Positions 8,076-17,014 of a stretch of DNA of 64,000 nucleotides are shown piece after piece. Position numbers and translations under genes: made by a program. Numbering within the stretch: position 1 is the first letter of the stretch; each line of letters begins with the position of its first letter. Source of the stretch: Methyloligella sp. (GTDB taxonomy: Bacteria > Pseudomonadota > Alphaproteobacteria > Rhizobiales > HXMU1428-3); NCBI GenBank assembly GCA_021604645.1, contig BQJJ01000001.1:62001-126000 (forward strand). Direction: 5' to 3'. Below the pieces are notes generated by a model. The model saw only the letters and a list, made by a program, of their open reading frames with translations. It made no database searches and was not told the DNA's origin.

Positions 8076-9086
8076 TCAAAATCCTTCAATAACGATTTTA
8101 CCTTTGGCTTGCCCCGTTTCTATCAACCTGTGTGCCTCACGAATGGACTTAGCATTAATCGGAGATAAAACATCCGTAACCGTTGTACGAATAGTACCAG
8201 AATCGATTTTCTCTGAGATGTTAGACAATAGCTTATGCTGCTCAATCATATCTTCGGTTTGATGCATGGGACGCGCAAACATAAACTCCCAATGTAAACT
8301 CGCCGCTTTCGCTTTCATGCCAGCCATAGGCATAGGTAACTCAGTATCATCAATTGTCACAATCCCCCCTTGTGGGCGAATAAGTTCAACAGCCGTTTCC
8401 CAATGACGCATATCATTAAAAATCGCAATGTGGTCTACATGATAAAGACCAAGGTTTCTGACTTGCTCTACCATATCTTCTTTGTGATTGATAACATAAT
8501 CGGCACCAAGTTCTTTGACCCAGTCTGTTGTCTCAGCACGAGATGCAGTGGCGATAACTTTTAGCCCAGCCAATTTAGCAAGCTGAATACCAATAGAGCC
8601 AACACCACCACCAGCACCGATGATCAAAATGGTCTGGCCAGAATGTGCGCCATTCGGGTCAATTTTAAGCCTGTCAAAAAAGGATTCATAGGCGGTAATT
8701 GTTGTGAGTGGCAAAGCAGCCGCTTCTGCAAACGAAAGAGATTTGGGTTTAAATCCCACAATTTTTTGATCAACTAAGTGAAATTCCTGGTTTGTGCCAG
8801 AGCGCGAAATATCTCCTGCATAATAAACCTCATCCCCCTCTTTAAAAAGGGTGACATCAGAACCAACAGCTTTAACAATCCCGGAAGCATCATAACCAAT
8901 AATACGAGGTGTTTCTTCAACAATATCTTTAGGCGCACGGACTTTTGTGTCTACCGGATTAACAGAAATAGCTTTGACCTCAACCAGAATATCTTCATCC
9001 AAAGGAACCGGAATTTCCAGATCCAGATCGAGAAATGAATTCGGGTCTTCAATGGGGAGATAATGTGTAAATCCAACAGCTTTCAT
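8076..9086 (-). CDS. Zinc-type alcohol dehydrogenase-like / quinone oxidoreductase (MDR family)
   Basis: 336 residues from the ATG at 9086, which has an AAGGAAG site eight bases upstream. A longer reading frame to 9152 lacks one. The N-terminus MKAVGFTHYLP and the Rossmann motif IIGAGGGVGSIGIQLAKLAG (near residue 155) place it in the medium-chain dehydrogenase/reductase superfamily, close to NADPH:quinone reductases called ZADH-like. The structural zinc cysteine cluster is absent. It probably reduces quinones or alpha,beta-unsaturated carbonyls with NADPH in the cytoplasm. It is divergent from a LysR gene 164 bp away, its likely regulator. Confidence 0.88.
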   Translation of the reverse strand: MKAVGFTHYLPIEDPNSFLDLDLEIPVPLDEDILVEVKAISVNPVDTKVRAPKDIVEETPRIIGYDASGIVKAVGSDVTLFKEGDEVYYAGDISRSGTNQEFHLVDQKIVGFKPKSLSFAEAAALPLTTITAYESFFDRLKIDPNGAHSGQTILIIGAGGGVGSIGIQLAKLAGLKVIATASRAETTDWVKELGADYVINHKEDMVEQVRNLGLYHVDHIAIFNDMRHWETAVELIRPQGGIVTIDDTELPMPMAGMKAKAASLHWEFMFARPMHQTEDMIEQHKLLSNISEKIDSGTIRTTVTDVLSPINAKSIREAHRLIETGQAKGKIVIEGF

Positions 9087-9250
9087 TAAATTCTTCCTTA
9101 TATCTAGCCTGGTGACACTGAGCCTAAGGGGGAAAACATTAGGGATAAGCATACCAGAAGGCTGTGTTATTCGTTGTTTAGACTATAGAGAATGGCACAC
9201 AAAAGGATAATCATCTTGTTTTGATAATAACTATTTGGTAAAACGGGATA

Positions 9251-10144
9251 ATGAGCTTGGATATTAAATCAGTTGAATTCTTCGTCCGTGTTGCCGCGCT
9301 GGGTGCAATCGGCAAAGCAGGTATGGAGTTTGGCTATTCGCCAACGGCTGCCTCACAGAGAATTCAAAACCTGGAACAAGCGCTGGGGGCTAAATTACTC
9401 AATAGAACGACACGTTCAGTATCTCTTACCAGAGATGGAGAGTTGTTTTTAAGTCATGCCAAAAAGATTGTAGCAGATGTTGAAGACGCCCTAACAGATC
9501 TACAAGGCACAGGTAAAATCATCAAAGGAGAACTTCGTGTCACAGCCTCAGCTTCGTTTGGGCGGCGGTATATAGCGCCCTACATCGGAGAGTTTTTAAA
9601 GGAACACCCAGAAGTTTCAATCCAACTAGAATTAAGCGATAGTATGTTTGATATCGTACGCCACGGGTTCGACTTGGCCCTGCGCATTGGTGTGTTAGAG
9701 CCCTCAACATTACTGGCAAAAAAAATAGCTGAAAGCCCAAGGTTATTGGTCGCTTCAAAAGAGTACGTAAAAGAATATGGGGCCCCTCAGAAAGCTGAAG
9801 ACTTAATTTATCATAATTGCCTGTTATTAGGAGAAATGCGCACTTGGCAAATAAAAGATAAAATAGGAAAGCTAAGTGAAATAAAAGTCTCCGGTAATTT
9901 TGCCACCAACTACGGAGAAGCAATTACTGAAGCGGCATTATCTGGAATTGGTATCGCATTAAAATCAAAATGGGATGTGCTTGAGCAATTAAAAAGCGGT
10001 GAACTTGTTGAGATCTTGCCAAATCATAAGTTAGAACCTGAGTGGGGCATATGGGCTGTACGCCCCCCAGGAAAGCTCATGTCAGCAAGAGTTCGCATTT
10101 TTATAGACTACATAGAAGCAAAGCTAGTAAGGGCCTTGAAGTGA
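9251..10144 (+). CDS. LysR-family transcriptional regulator
   Basis: 297 residues. The N-terminal winged helix-turn-helix (about residues 1-60) contains GYSPTAASQRIQNLEQALG and RTTRSVSLTRDG. A periplasmic-binding-like effector domain follows from about residue 90. It resembles the large AaeR/DsdC-like group whose members usually sit divergent to an oxidoreductase gene. The 164-bp intergenic region holds TTTTGATAATAACTATTTGG just before the start, with a T-N11-A pattern as LysR proteins bind. The likely target is the neighbouring oxidoreductase, in response to a reactive electrophile or quinone (inference). Confidence 0.92.
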   Translation: MSLDIKSVEFFVRVAALGAIGKAGMEFGYSPTAASQRIQNLEQALGAKLLNRTTRSVSLTRDGELFLSHAKKIVADVEDALTDLQGTGKIIKGELRVTASASFGRRYIAPYIGEFLKEHPEVSIQLELSDSMFDIVRHGFDLALRIGVLEPSTLLAKKIAESPRLLVASKEYVKEYGAPQKAEDLIYHNCLLLGEMRTWQIKDKIGKLSEIKVSGNFATNYGEAITEAALSGIGIALKSKWDVLEQLKSGELVEILPNHKLEPEWGIWAVRPPGKLMSARVRIFIDYIEAKLVRALK

Positions 10145-10157
10145 TAGCTTAAAAACA

Positions 10158-10177
10158 CCTCTGTCTCAATTCAGAGG
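10158..10177 (-). terminator. Short terminator of the DM13 gene
   Basis: CCTCTG (10158-10163) pairs with CAGAGG (10172-10177) over an 8-base loop. Read on the minus strand it is followed by TGTTTTTAAG. It lies between the convergent LysR and DM13 genes. Confidence 0.65.
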
Positions 10178-10195
10178 AAGACCACAAACTAACAA

Positions 10196-10666
10196 TTATT
10201 TATATTTAGCCGCTGTGATAAATTCACCAAAAGCTTCGCACCAAACAATCACCGTAGAATAGTCAGCAACATTTATTCCCTCAGGTATGGTCACAAGAAA
10301 TCCATCAAAGGTTTTTACATCACCAATTTGTTTTGCTTCACTTTTTATTTTCATAAACTCAGCTTCATCTTCTACAAATGTTTTGGAAAGATAAACCTTA
10401 TAATCAGGACCCGGAGCGAGTTTGCCTTCATGAACTATCTTTTTGTCTGTAAGGCTAACTTTGCCCTCACCCCAATGAAGAAAGTCACTTCCCCTTAAGT
10501 CACGTTTAAATTCGGTTTTATAAAGTGCTGATTTCGCAGTTTGGGTCAGCATACCTTTGTCTAAACTGGGCGGTGCTGTTAAAATAGGTAAGAGATAAAC
10601 CCCCAAAGCAAAGCCTATTCCAAGCATTGCCAAATGTGTCCCAGATAAGAAAATCCAACGTAACAT
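10196..10666 (-). CDS. Membrane-anchored DM13-domain protein
   Basis: 156 residues. One N-terminal membrane segment (about residues 7-28) tethers a DM13 domain (about 50-153) outside the cytoplasm. Domain hallmarks are GPDYKVYLSK near residue 86, a predicted strand-rich middle, and the end motif STVIVWCEAFGEFITAAKY with its single cysteine. DM13 domains have been proposed to take part in electron transfer near the membrane. No partner gene lies next to it. The start has a GGGGGA site, and the gene is terminated by a short hairpin. Confidence 0.8.
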   Translation of the reverse strand: MLRWIFLSGTHLAMLGIGFALGVYLLPILTAPPSLDKGMLTQTAKSALYKTEFKRDLRGSDFLHWGEGKVSLTDKKIVHEGKLAPGPDYKVYLSKTFVEDEAEFMKIKSEAKQIGDVKTFDGFLVTIPEGINVADYSTVIVWCEAFGEFITAAKYK

Positions 10667-10862
10667 AGTTCATCCCCCAGATATGAATAGCAGTTATTAA
10701 AAATAGACCATTTTCAAAAAGCTGTATAGAGCAGGATGGGGGGTATTAGGTATATAGTTTTAGAGCCGAAAACATTTGCAAAAAGGAAAAACTTGGATTA
10801 CCTCATTGCAAAAGTCTAAATCATTAATGATATAGGTCTTCAATGATTAAAGGGTGTAGCTA

Positions 10863-11267
10863 ATGTCTATTGTAATTCATCATAATCCAGAATGTGGAAC
10901 TTCACGCAATGTATTAGAGATCATTCGAGCCTTTGCAGAAGAGCCCGTTATTATAGACTATATAAATGAAGGATGGACAAAGGGGCAATTGCTCGCGCTT
11001 TTTGCTGCTGCCAATATCTCACCGCGAGAAGCCTTGCGCACAACCAAATCTCCCGCTGTTGAGCTTGGCTTAACTGACCCAACAGTGGCAGATGAGAAAT
11101 TGCTAGAAGCGATGCTTGAGCACCCCGTACTTGTTAATCGCCCCATCGTTTGTACAAGAAAAGGGGTGGCTCTGTGCCGACCATCAGAAGCAGTCTTTAA
11201 ATTACTCGATGTGCAATCAGGCACAACATATACAAAAGAAGATGGCGAGGTGATAACTGCGCCATAA
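10863..11267 (+). CDS. arsC: Arsenate reductase, glutaredoxin-dependent ArsC
   Basis: 134 residues, the usual ArsC length. The start HHNPECGTSRNVLEIIR holds the catalytic cysteine (C11) in the ArsC/Spx thioredoxin-like fold. A later RPIVCTRKG stretch (about residues 98-106) carries the arginine that helps bind the oxyanion. It reduces arsenate to arsenite with glutathione and glutaredoxin. No arsenite pump or ArsR regulator is nearby, so it is an orphan resistance gene or a relative with another thiol role. Confidence 0.92.
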   Translation: MSIVIHHNPECGTSRNVLEIIRAFAEEPVIIDYINEGWTKGQLLALFAAANISPREALRTTKSPAVELGLTDPTVADEKLLEAMLEHPVLVNRPIVCTRKGVALCRPSEAVFKLLDVQSGTTYTKEDGEVITAP

Positions 11268-11291
11268 CTTAATCCTTAAAAGGTAATGTCT

Positions 11292-11347
11292 CAAAAAAAG
11301 TCCCATTCATCTTTGGACAACATGAGTTAAAACCTAAGATGAATGGG
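11292..11347 (-). terminator. Terminator of the outer-membrane protein gene
   Basis: CCCATTCATCTT (11302-11313) and AAGATGAATGGG (11336-11347) are perfect 12-base complements with a 22-base loop. On the minus strand the stem is followed by ACTTTTTTT, a normal intrinsic terminator. It also lies at the 3' side of arsC. Confidence 0.8.
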
Positions 11348-11421
11348 CCAGTCAGCCTAAATCAGTTTCTAAGGCAGTCATGTTACTCAAATCCTTAAAA
11401 AACTAATTTTGGGCAAAATTC

Positions 11422-12378
11422 TTATGGCAATGAGTTAAGCTGATAAACAAGAACCGCTCGAATAGAATGAATGTCTCCATCTAACCCTGAGATAGAATTT
11501 CCACGTAAGATATTTTCAACCTCTGTGTATCTACGACCTCTTCTATTGCGAATGCTATTGTTTGTGGAAGAATAAGCCCCAGCTGTGGTATCATCATCAA
11601 AGTCTGTATAACGATACTCAAATTTGAATGAAACGTTACGAGATAATTTTGTTTCAATACCAGCGCCAAGAGTTAAACCTTCAAGCTCATCCGGAAAAGG
11701 AAGACCGGCGCTATTTCGAATGCGTTGATTTCCTCGGCGGTTAACCCGTCCAACTGTTTCCGTTAAGTCTCCATCAAGTTTCAAATAGGTGTAACCAACA
11801 AGGCCATAAATCAGTGTGTTTTGATTGTTCGTCAAAAACCCAATGCGACCACCAACAGTGGCGCTATAGTCAAGGTCAATAGAACCTGAAACTTCGTTAA
11901 AGCGACGACCACGACGATTAAAATTAATGTCGTTAAATGCATCCGAGTTTCCAATGTATTTATCAAAGTCAACAAAGGCACCTACAACAAACATGCTGTT
12001 GATTTGTTGATTGTAACCAAGCTGAATGGTTCCAAAAAAGTAAGTCTCATCTTCATCAAAAGACGAGCTCTCACTAAACCTATAACGACTAGGTCTTGTG
12101 TATCTGGTACAACGTGGAGGGCCTACGCGGCGCTCAATACAACGTCGCTGACGTTGGCGCTCCAGTCCATCGGTTTCATTGTCAAGTTCAAGGTCAGTCA
12201 AGGCAGCACCAAGGCCAACACCAAAATAAAACCCTGTCCATGATGGAGGGATCTCTGATGCTGAGGACGCATCTTGAGCGGTAACGATTGATGGATTGAA
12301 AAGATTAAAAATAAATAACGCAGCTGCAATGCTTAAAACTTTAAGCGGCAATCGTGCTTGATTAAAAAAAGTACTCAT
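11422..12378 (-). CDS. Outer-membrane beta-barrel protein (Omp25/Omp31-like porin family)
   Basis: 318 residues with a signal peptide ending near TAQA (about residue 35). The opening WTGFYFGVGLGAALTD is typical of small 8-stranded barrels of alphaproteobacteria. The end repeats strand-like patterns such as VSFKFEYRYTDFDDDT, and the last residues LVYQLN form the closing strand. An arginine-rich CIERRVGPPRCTRYTRP loop with a cysteine pair lies near residues 78-95. Such proteins are structural or provide surface contact. The start follows a GGGAGCC site, and a 12-bp hairpin ends the transcript. Confidence 0.85.
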   Translation of the reverse strand: MSTFFNQARLPLKVLSIAAALFIFNLFNPSIVTAQDASSASEIPPSWTGFYFGVGLGAALTDLELDNETDGLERQRQRRCIERRVGPPRCTRYTRPSRYRFSESSSFDEDETYFFGTIQLGYNQQINSMFVVGAFVDFDKYIGNSDAFNDINFNRRGRRFNEVSGSIDLDYSATVGGRIGFLTNNQNTLIYGLVGYTYLKLDGDLTETVGRVNRRGNQRIRNSAGLPFPDELEGLTLGAGIETKLSRNVSFKFEYRYTDFDDDTTAGAYSSTNNSIRNRRGRRYTEVENILRGNSISGLDGDIHSIRAVLVYQLNSLP

Positions 12379-12756
12379 TACTAAAGGCTCCCAACGCAGT
12401 ACGAACCCCGCCTTTAGTCAGTCAATTACGTCACATAAATTCTTAAAAAACACCTCTGCTTAAGTCTTCACATGCAAGTCATCGATAGATCAGATCAATA
12501 AAAAGTGAGCTGATACATATGAGCATGCACCAAAGAAAAAATATGAAAAACAAAAAAATGTGGATAAACATAAATTGTCACAATGAAGTAATATTTTTGC
12601 CACATTTATCGGGCCGCGTTAACTATAAATCGCCTAAATGACTGTGAAATATAAGAAAAATTAAAAATTATTACTAGAAACGTTAATAATTTAAGTCTGA
12701 AAATATCATAAAAGTCGCACTCATTTAGGGGGAGTAAGTAAGAAGTACAATATTTT
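12379..12756. other. Intergenic region, AT-rich, no gene seen
   Basis: This 378-bp stretch lies between the start of the outer-membrane protein gene and the end of the aldolase gene. It is very A/T-rich with several poly-A tracts. It must hold the promoter of the minus-strand porin gene at its left part. I found no convincing reading frame, repeat or strong stem-loop. Confidence 0.5.
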
Positions 12757-13524
12757 TTACTTAAATCGGGGTGTTTGTATTGCCTCTAAATTTTGCTTCA
12801 TACCGTTTTCTATAAGCTGAATGTCATAACCAAGCCCGATTACATCCCATCCCATTTCAATAAGTATTTTGCCATAATCAGCATCATTTGCGTAGATGCC
12901 TGCAATCACATCAGTCTCACGGCACGCTTGCAAAATTTGAGGTAAAATTTCTAAAACGGCTATATCCCTTATGTCTCGAGAAGTGCCTTCGGAAAGGGAC
13001 AAGGCAAGGTCATTCGGGCCAACCAATATCATATCAAGTCCACGAACGGCTAAAATTTGAGTTAGATTATCAACTGCCATTTTAGTTTCAATTTGTGCAC
13101 AAGTAATGGTCCAATCATTCGCTCTTTCTATATATTCTGGGCCATGGATGAGTTGGGCACGATAAGCGCCAAAACTGCGTGATCCAAGTGGAGGGTATTT
13201 AGTAGCCTCCACAAGAGCCCTGGCTTCATCGGCTGTATTGATCATCGGACAAACGATACCTTGGGCACCAGCATCAAGAGCTTGTGTGATCAAGTAGGGA
13301 TCATTCCACCCAGTTCGAACAAATGAAGGAAGCTGAGCGTTATCTGCAGCCACAATGCATGACATCAATTCATCAATCCCCCCTAGACCATGTTGATGAT
13401 CAAGTAATGCTGCGTGATAACCAGCTTTACCTGCTATTTCAATAGAAAGAGGTGAGCCAAGCCCATGCCACGACATGATGAGGGGTTGTTGAAATGAAAT
13501 TTTTTGACGGATAAGGTCTTCCAT
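12757..13524 (-). CDS. HpcH/HpaI-family class II aldolase
   Basis: 255 residues, the usual length of the family. The catalytic-type histidine sits in LLDHQHGLGG (about residues 40-49). A metal-binding glutamate and aspartate lie in QIETKMAVDN (near 143) and DMILVGPNDLALSL (near 165). The family cleaves 4-hydroxy-2-oxo acids to pyruvate and an aldehyde; HpaI itself gives succinate semialdehyde. It lies 82 bp after a 2-keto-4-pentenoate-type hydratase on the same strand, so the two form a unit. The succinate-semialdehyde dehydrogenase in the next operon could use its product. The exact substrate is inference. Confidence 0.85.
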   Translation of the reverse strand: MEDLIRQKISFQQPLIMSWHGLGSPLSIEIAGKAGYHAALLDHQHGLGGIDELMSCIVAADNAQLPSFVRTGWNDPYLITQALDAGAQGIVCPMINTADEARALVEATKYPPLGSRSFGAYRAQLIHGPEYIERANDWTITCAQIETKMAVDNLTQILAVRGLDMILVGPNDLALSLSEGTSRDIRDIAVLEILPQILQACRETDVIAGIYANDADYGKILIEMGWDVIGLGYDIQLIENGMKQNLEAIQTPRFK

Positions 13525-13606
13525 AGATAAATCCTGTGTATCAGTTTTTATTTTTTAAGTGACGAAAAATTTATGAGATTCATAGTTTGGGAGTTAAGAA
13601 AGGAAA

Positions 13607-14407
13607 TTATTCTATTTGAATTGATACGCTACCAAGTCCATCAATCTTAAATTCAAAAAAATCGCCAGCTTCTGCAAACTCAGTTTTCTGAGAGCTGCCA
13701 GTGATGAAAATGTCTCCCTTTTTTAAAGCGTTGCCACGTTGTCTTTCGTGATTGACGATAGCAACCAGACCTTCTAAAGGGTGCCCCAAAGCATCTCCTG
13801 TAATTGAGGAAGCTGACAAAACTCCATTTCGATAATGGGTAGCTGATAAATGCGCAAGATCAAGTGACGACCAATCAGTGACAGCAGCCCCCAAAACAAT
13901 GCCAGCGCACCAGCATCGATCCATTAAAATAGAAGCTGCATCGAGAGTATTATAATCAGCATTTCTATCATCAATTATTTCAAAAGCAGGCATGCAACTT
14001 TTAATATAATCACCGATTGTCTCAATGGTGAGAGGGGTTCCAGCGGAAAGAATGTCCTGTTCAAGCTCAAAAGCAACCTCAAACTCAAGCCCTAAGCGAA
14101 TATAATCTGTGGATCGTACCGAATAAGGAGATTTGTAAATTTGTTTCGTAAATGCTTTCCCAAAAACAGGTTTTTTCACGCCGCATAGTTTTTGCATTAC
14201 ATCAGATGTCAGTGCAATTTTATAACCGCTAATTGTACCAGAATCTGTTTCTTCTTGGAAAATTTTATATAGTTCATCTTGGATATCATAAGCGTCGTCA
14301 AGTGCAATCAAAGTTCCATCTTTATCTTTGATGGGCAAAAAAACTTTTCTCTCTACAATATCATTATATATGTTGCGTGCTGTCTCGTTAATGTGTTCAA
14401 AAGTCAT
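13607..14407 (-). CDS. 2-keto-4-pentenoate hydratase-like enzyme (HpaH/MhpD family)
   Basis: 266 residues. Family signatures are SGYKIALTSDVMQKLCGV with its lysine (about residues 59-76), LGLEFEVAFELEQD with metal-binding glutamates (about 105-118), and a C-terminal GDIFITGSSQKTEFAEAGD. These enzymes add water to 2-oxo-alkenoates in meta-cleavage pathways and are related to decarboxylases of the same family. The aldolase downstream would split the resulting 4-hydroxy-2-oxo acid. No ring-cleaving dioxygenase is in the window. The upstream divergent LysR gene is the likely regulator. The ribosome site is weak. Confidence 0.85.
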   Translation of the reverse strand: MTFEHINETARNIYNDIVERKVFLPIKDKDGTLIALDDAYDIQDELYKIFQEETDSGTISGYKIALTSDVMQKLCGVKKPVFGKAFTKQIYKSPYSVRSTDYIRLGLEFEVAFELEQDILSAGTPLTIETIGDYIKSCMPAFEIIDDRNADYNTLDAASILMDRCWCAGIVLGAAVTDWSSLDLAHLSATHYRNGVLSASSITGDALGHPLEGLVAIVNHERQRGNALKKGDIFITGSSQKTEFAEAGDFFEFKIDGLGSVSIQIE

Positions 14408-14448
14408 TGAGGTTAGCGATCCATGTATAATTAAATTAACATTAAAAC

Positions 14449-14483
14449 AATGAATTGCTTAGGTGAGCGTACATTGCTTCATT
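14449..14483. promoter_or_regulatory. Candidate LysR operator between hydratase and LysR genes
   Basis: AATGAA (14449-14454) and TTCATT (14478-14483) form an inverted repeat. Inside it ATTGCTT occurs twice as a direct repeat 19 bp apart. The position in the 152-bp divergent intergenic region fits a LysR site, but there is no binding evidence. Confidence 0.35.
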
Positions 14484-14559
14484 AGATTTCTTGTTAATTT
14501 GACATAAAGTTTGTAGTATTTGAAATATAAATATTAAATACAATATATGAGAAAAATTA

Positions 14560-15456
14560 ATGTCTATTACATTGCAGCAAATTCGTTATTTCCTAGGTGT
14601 GGCGGGAGAAAAACAGATTTCGGCAGCCGCAAGAAATATGAATGTTTCTCAATCAGCAGTGACCCTTGCTATAAAAGATTTGGAAATGCACTTAGGGGTG
14701 AGTTTGTTTATCAGGCACTCGAGTGGACTAACATTAACTGAGGCAGGCGAAACATTCTTAAGGAATGCGCTTTCAATTGACAGAGAAGTTAAAAATGCAA
14801 TTGAGAGCGTGAAACTCGAAAATAAAGCGATGTCCGGTATCATCCGATTAGGAGTAACTCATACACTCTCGGGGTATTTTGTTTTTCCTTTTCTATCGGA
14901 TTTTAAGAAACTCTTTCCAGACATCAATATTCAATTGGAAGAATTAAAAAGAGAAGATTTGGAGCTAAAGCTTATCTCTGATGAGGTTGATTTAGCTTTG
15001 ATGGTGACATCAAACGGTGAAAAAAATTTGCGGTTAACATCTAAAGTCTTTCACCAATCGCAACGACATCTTTGGGTGAGCAGTCATCATGAATTACTAG
15101 ACAAGAAAAAGGTTTATTTAAAGGATCTAAAGAACTATCCCTTTGTTTCTCTCAATGCGGATGAATGCGGGACATCTGCAAAAACATATTGGCAGACTAG
15201 AGAAGAAAAACCAAATGAAGTTTTTGCTTCAACATCCATTGAGGCTGTACGGAATATGGTCGCTATTGGAGAGGCTGTAACGATCTTAAGTGATGTGCTT
15301 TTCAGAGCGTGGACAATTGATGGCAAGCGACTGCAGAAAATAACACTTGCAGATAAAATTCACCCGTTAGAAGTCGGTGTTGTGTGGCGAAAGGGTCGAA
15401 AATTAAACCAGTTAGAAAAGCTGTTTTGTTCTAAATTATACGAACAGAAAAGTTAA
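14560..15456 (+). CDS. LysR-family transcriptional regulator (catabolic cluster)
   Basis: 298 residues with the LysR winged helix-turn-helix at residues 1-60 (AARNMNVSQSAVTLAIKDLE) and an effector domain from about residue 90. It is divergent from the hydratase/aldolase pair and converges, with only 23 bp between the stop codons, on the long 4-hydroxybutyrate-type operon. The hydratase and aldolase genes are its most likely targets. The effector-domain cysteine region DECGTSAKTYW is unremarkable. The ligand cannot be predicted. Confidence 0.92.
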   Translation: MSITLQQIRYFLGVAGEKQISAAARNMNVSQSAVTLAIKDLEMHLGVSLFIRHSSGLTLTEAGETFLRNALSIDREVKNAIESVKLENKAMSGIIRLGVTHTLSGYFVFPFLSDFKKLFPDINIQLEELKREDLELKLISDEVDLALMVTSNGEKNLRLTSKVFHQSQRHLWVSSHHELLDKKKVYLKDLKNYPFVSLNADECGTSAKTYWQTREEKPNEVFASTSIEAVRNMVAIGEAVTILSDVLFRAWTIDGKRLQKITLADKIHPLEVGVVWRKGRKLNQLEKLFCSKLYEQKS

Positions 15457-15479
15457 AACTTTTATATATAAAATCAAGT

Positions 15480-16976
15480 CTAACTCTCATCAATCTTAGC
15501 TAATTTGCGGGCAAATTTTTTCTTCTCTTCTATCTTCATGCCCTTAGCAATTTGAATGCGCTGGGCTTGCGGTGATCCAGCCCCATGGAGCGATTCTGTT
15601 AAATAACCAACCGCATTACGCCCTAATGTCATATTCTCCAAGAGACGAAGAATTTTCACTCTGTCAGTGACATCGCCCCCCTCACGGCCTTGCAGATATT
15701 TTTTCAAAAGAGGGCCGATTTTATTGTGGGTGAGATCTTTCTCTGAAGGAAGCGTCACCATGATCCCGCCGGCAAGGTCTTGAGCTAAGCGAGAAATTTC
15801 ATACGGAAAGCGAGTGACATTATGTTTGCAGACATTAGCCAAAAGCTCATCATTCATCCAAACACCGGATTTATGTGGTGCCCCTTCATAAGCTGAAGCT
15901 AATGCATTGCTGCGAATGGTCTCATTCAAATGAGCCATCTCAACGAGCTTGTCTTTAATGTGAGAGGCTGTTGAGACCCCGTTCATATCAGCGATTTCAG
16001 CTGAAGCTCCAATGAGCACATCCCCAACGCCAGTTTTGCATATATAACTACACCGATGATACGTAGTAAAACGTTCAACAAGAGATGCCGCAAATTCATA
16101 TTCGCCATTCATAAAGATAAATTCATTAGGAATGAAAACATCTTCAAAAATAATCATGGCTTCCTGGCCGGAAAATTCAGAATTACCAGTGTCTATCTCA
16201 CCACCTTCCATGGCACGGGTATCACAGGACTGACGGCCATAAATATAGGTTATACCTTTTGCTTGAACTGGTATTGCGCCAACAATCGCATAATCTTGGT
16301 CTTCTTCAGTAAGGCGTAGAGTTGGCATAACGATTAACCAATGAGAATTAATACATCCCGTCTGATGACATTTCGCACCGCTGACATAAACTCCAGTCTC
16401 ATCACGCTTCGTCACGCGTAAATAAATATCCTGCTGTTCTTGCTGATGCGGAGGTTTGCTGCGATCACCCTTTGCATCTGTCATCGCCCCGCCGATCACC
16501 TGGTTTTTAACCTGTACCTTTTTCAAAAAGGCAAGCAACCGCTGATGATAAGAAGTGCCATGAGCTTCATCTATATCGAAGGTCACTGAATGCAAAGCAT
16601 TAATCGCATCTAAACCAACACACCGTTGAAAACATGTGCCGGTTTCTTGGCCCAAACGTTTCTGCATCTGCGCCTTCTTCACCAGGTCATCCTGGCTATT
16701 CATAATGTGTAAAAAACGATTTATACGCGCGCCAGATAAGGACGAGGAAACAGTTGCAACATCTTCTTCTGTTTCAGCTAGGCCAAAAGTTGCAGCCATT
16801 GCATTGATGGAAGGGCGAATAATTGGATGATCAACTGGTTCTTCTACCAGCTCTCCAAATAAATAAACATCAAGATTTCTTCCTCTGAGGCTTTCAATAT
16901 AAGCCTCAGCTGTCTCTAACGTTTCATAAGAACCCCAGACATTTTGATCATTCATTGATGAGTTGTTTTCATTCAT
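15480..16976 (-). CDS. abfD: 4-hydroxybutyryl-CoA dehydratase homologue (AbfD family)
   Basis: 498 residues from the ATG at 16976, which has an AGGA site nine bases upstream; the frame extends to a TTG at 16994. Remembered clostridial AbfD aligns along the whole length: TAEAYIESL, VDHPIIRPSIN, TCFQRCVGLDA, YGRQSCDTRAMEGG, HLNET and ESLHGAGSPQAQRI. The [4Fe-4S] ligands would be C115, C119, H307 and C313. In the clostridial enzyme the last two are seven residues apart; here (HRCSYIC) they are six apart. The enzyme interconverts 4-hydroxybutyryl-CoA and crotonyl-CoA with FAD and the cluster. The wider family includes HpaB monooxygenases, but this sequence sits on the dehydratase side. It is last in the liv operon. 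Confidence 0.82.
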   Translation of the reverse strand: MNENNSSMNDQNVWGSYETLETAEAYIESLRGRNLDVYLFGELVEEPVDHPIIRPSINAMAATFGLAETEEDVATVSSSLSGARINRFLHIMNSQDDLVKKAQMQKRLGQETGTCFQRCVGLDAINALHSVTFDIDEAHGTSYHQRLLAFLKKVQVKNQVIGGAMTDAKGDRSKPPHQQEQQDIYLRVTKRDETGVYVSGAKCHQTGCINSHWLIVMPTLRLTEEDQDYAIVGAIPVQAKGITYIYGRQSCDTRAMEGGEIDTGNSEFSGQEAMIIFEDVFIPNEFIFMNGEYEFAASLVERFTTYHRCSYICKTGVGDVLIGASAEIADMNGVSTASHIKDKLVEMAHLNETIRSNALASAYEGAPHKSGVWMNDELLANVCKHNVTRFPYEISRLAQDLAGGIMVTLPSEKDLTHNKIGPLLKKYLQGREGGDVTDRVKILRLLENMTLGRNAVGYLTESLHGAGSPQAQRIQIAKGMKIEEKKKFARKLAKIDES

Positions 16977-17014
16977 AACCACACGTCCTATCAATCATTT
17001 CAAGCGTTTTAAGT

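Noticed and set aside
15480-16976. 4-hydroxyphenylacetate 3-monooxygenase (HpaB)
   Set aside because: The whole-length pattern, including TCFQRCVGLDA, YGRQSCDTRAMEGG and ESLHGAGSPQAQRI, fits AbfD; HpaB lacks these cysteines. No HpaC flavin reductase gene is present.
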